Positions 63,620-64,000 of a DNA stretch of 64,000 bases are shown piece after piece; the first letter of the stretch is position 1; each line of letters begins with the position of its first letter. Under the pieces are notes generated by a model that saw only the letters and a list, made by a program, of their open reading frames with translations, was not told the DNA's origin and did not search any database. Both the position numbers and the translations under genes were made by a program. The stretch comes from Kaistella sp. 97-N-M2 (GTDB taxonomy: Bacteria; Bacteroidota; Bacteroidia; Flavobacteriales; Weeksellaceae), in contig NZ_CP090976.1 of NCBI RefSeq assembly GCF_021513235.1, forward strand, positions 2,294,001-2,358,000, given 5' to 3'.

Positions 63620-64000
63620 TTACTTTATGACTTTTACGTCAATGTTTAGTGCAGGAGAAACAGTAGGTGTTCTTTCCCACTCTCCAAAATTCTTTCTATA
63701 AAATGCAGGTTTAAAAACCGTTCCGCTAACTGCAATGGATCCTTTAAAAGAGTTTAAAATTTGAAACGAGACGTAAAATTTATTTTCAACCCAAAGATTT
63801 TTAGAAGAAATATCATAAGAAAATTCACCATCTTTTATTTGTTCAGTTGTCATCACGGTTGAAATATCTTCGCTTAAAACAGAGTTCCAGTTTTCATCGT
63901 AAACATTATATCTGATGAATATAGGACGGTCAGATTCAAAGTATGCAAAATTTATATTAATTTTCTCAATTTTAGTTCTTTTCTCTGCTGCAAACGGAAG
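63620..64000 (-). CDS. probable carboxypeptidase-regulatory-like protein, N-terminus off the window
   Basis: The frame is open from the right edge and ends at 63620 after PTVSPALNIDVKVIK. The 126 residues present (EKININFAYFESDRPIFIRYN; FYVSFQILNSFKGSIAVSG; KPAFYRKNFGEWERT) resemble the C-terminal beta domain of exported carboxypeptidase-regulatory-like proteins of Flavobacteria. The motif evidence is modest. It follows copy 2 of the repeat on the minus strand, so it may be another cassette. Confidence 0.5.
   Translation of the reverse strand, partial: LPFAAEKRTKIEKININFAYFESDRPIFIRYNVYDENWNSVLSEDISTVMTTEQIKDGEFSYDISSKNLWVENKFYVSFQILNSFKGSIAVSGTVFKPAFYRKNFGEWERTPTVSPALNIDVKVIK

Overview
The window looks like a chromosome segment of a low-GC member of the Bacteroidota, most likely a Flavobacteriia species of the Chryseobacterium/Kaistella type (Weeksellaceae). 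The grounds are A+T-rich coding sequence, several promoters of the Bacteroidota form TAnnTTTG, and many families typical of that group (IWQPP-ending Cys-rich proteins, HYC_CC_PP proteins, DUF3347, RND-TolC fusions, HMA-AraC regulators). Genus is inferred, not proven. No rRNA, tRNA or CRISPR array was recognised.

Region 1 (1-9.3 kb) is a mobile or accessory island on the minus strand. It has an edge-truncated primase-helicase, an excisionase-like protein, and a compact cassette of a C-terminal-glycine metallo-beta-lactamase-fold protein, a single-chain E2-E1-JAB protein and a four-helix membrane protein. That cassette is a candidate ubiquitin-like-conjugation defence system. A second MBL gene has lost its 5' end to an IS3-family element, and the far side of the element is the tail of an unrelated conjugative helicase/methylase.

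Region 2 (9.5-43 kb) is a metal-resistance island. A copper/silver block comes first: Cus-type RND pump, TolC, two adaptors, HMA-AraC regulator, HMA chaperone, three DUF3347 proteins, a haem-binding protein, CopA ATPase, and a multicopper oxidase with an outer-membrane barrel tail. An arsenic operon on the minus strand follows (ArsR, DUF6428, arsenate reductase, ACR3). Next are a Co/Zn/Cd block (RND-TolC fusion, adaptor, ZIP permease, CadA/ZntA ATPase) and a mercury-uptake block (ArsR-type regulator, MerT-MerP fusion, GDCCxC protein, no mercuric reductase). The island ends in a decay zone of fur and ynfA remnants.

Region 3 (43.3-54.5 kb) carries a three-gene HipBST-like toxin-antitoxin operon with evenly spaced operator-like repeats, a candidate small RNA with its own promoter and terminator, OsmC, a GAF protein, an HD hydrolase, a Pycsar-effector-family (DUF5706) membrane protein, a large phosphoesterase-barrel lipoprotein and a propeller-like lipoprotein.

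Region 4 (54.5-64 kb) contains single minus-strand genes, each bracketed by its own short inverted tag beginning at GTTA and separated by imperfect palindromes, which resembles integron gene cassettes without a recognised IntI. It is interrupted by a tyrosine recombinase plus IS91-like element and by a Crp/DJ-1/monooxygenase group.

At least seven genes are broken by what looks like one missing A in an A-rich stretch, all in the same direction. This points to homopolymer under-calling in the assembly, or less likely to slippage in vivo, so those genes are annotated here as single loci.
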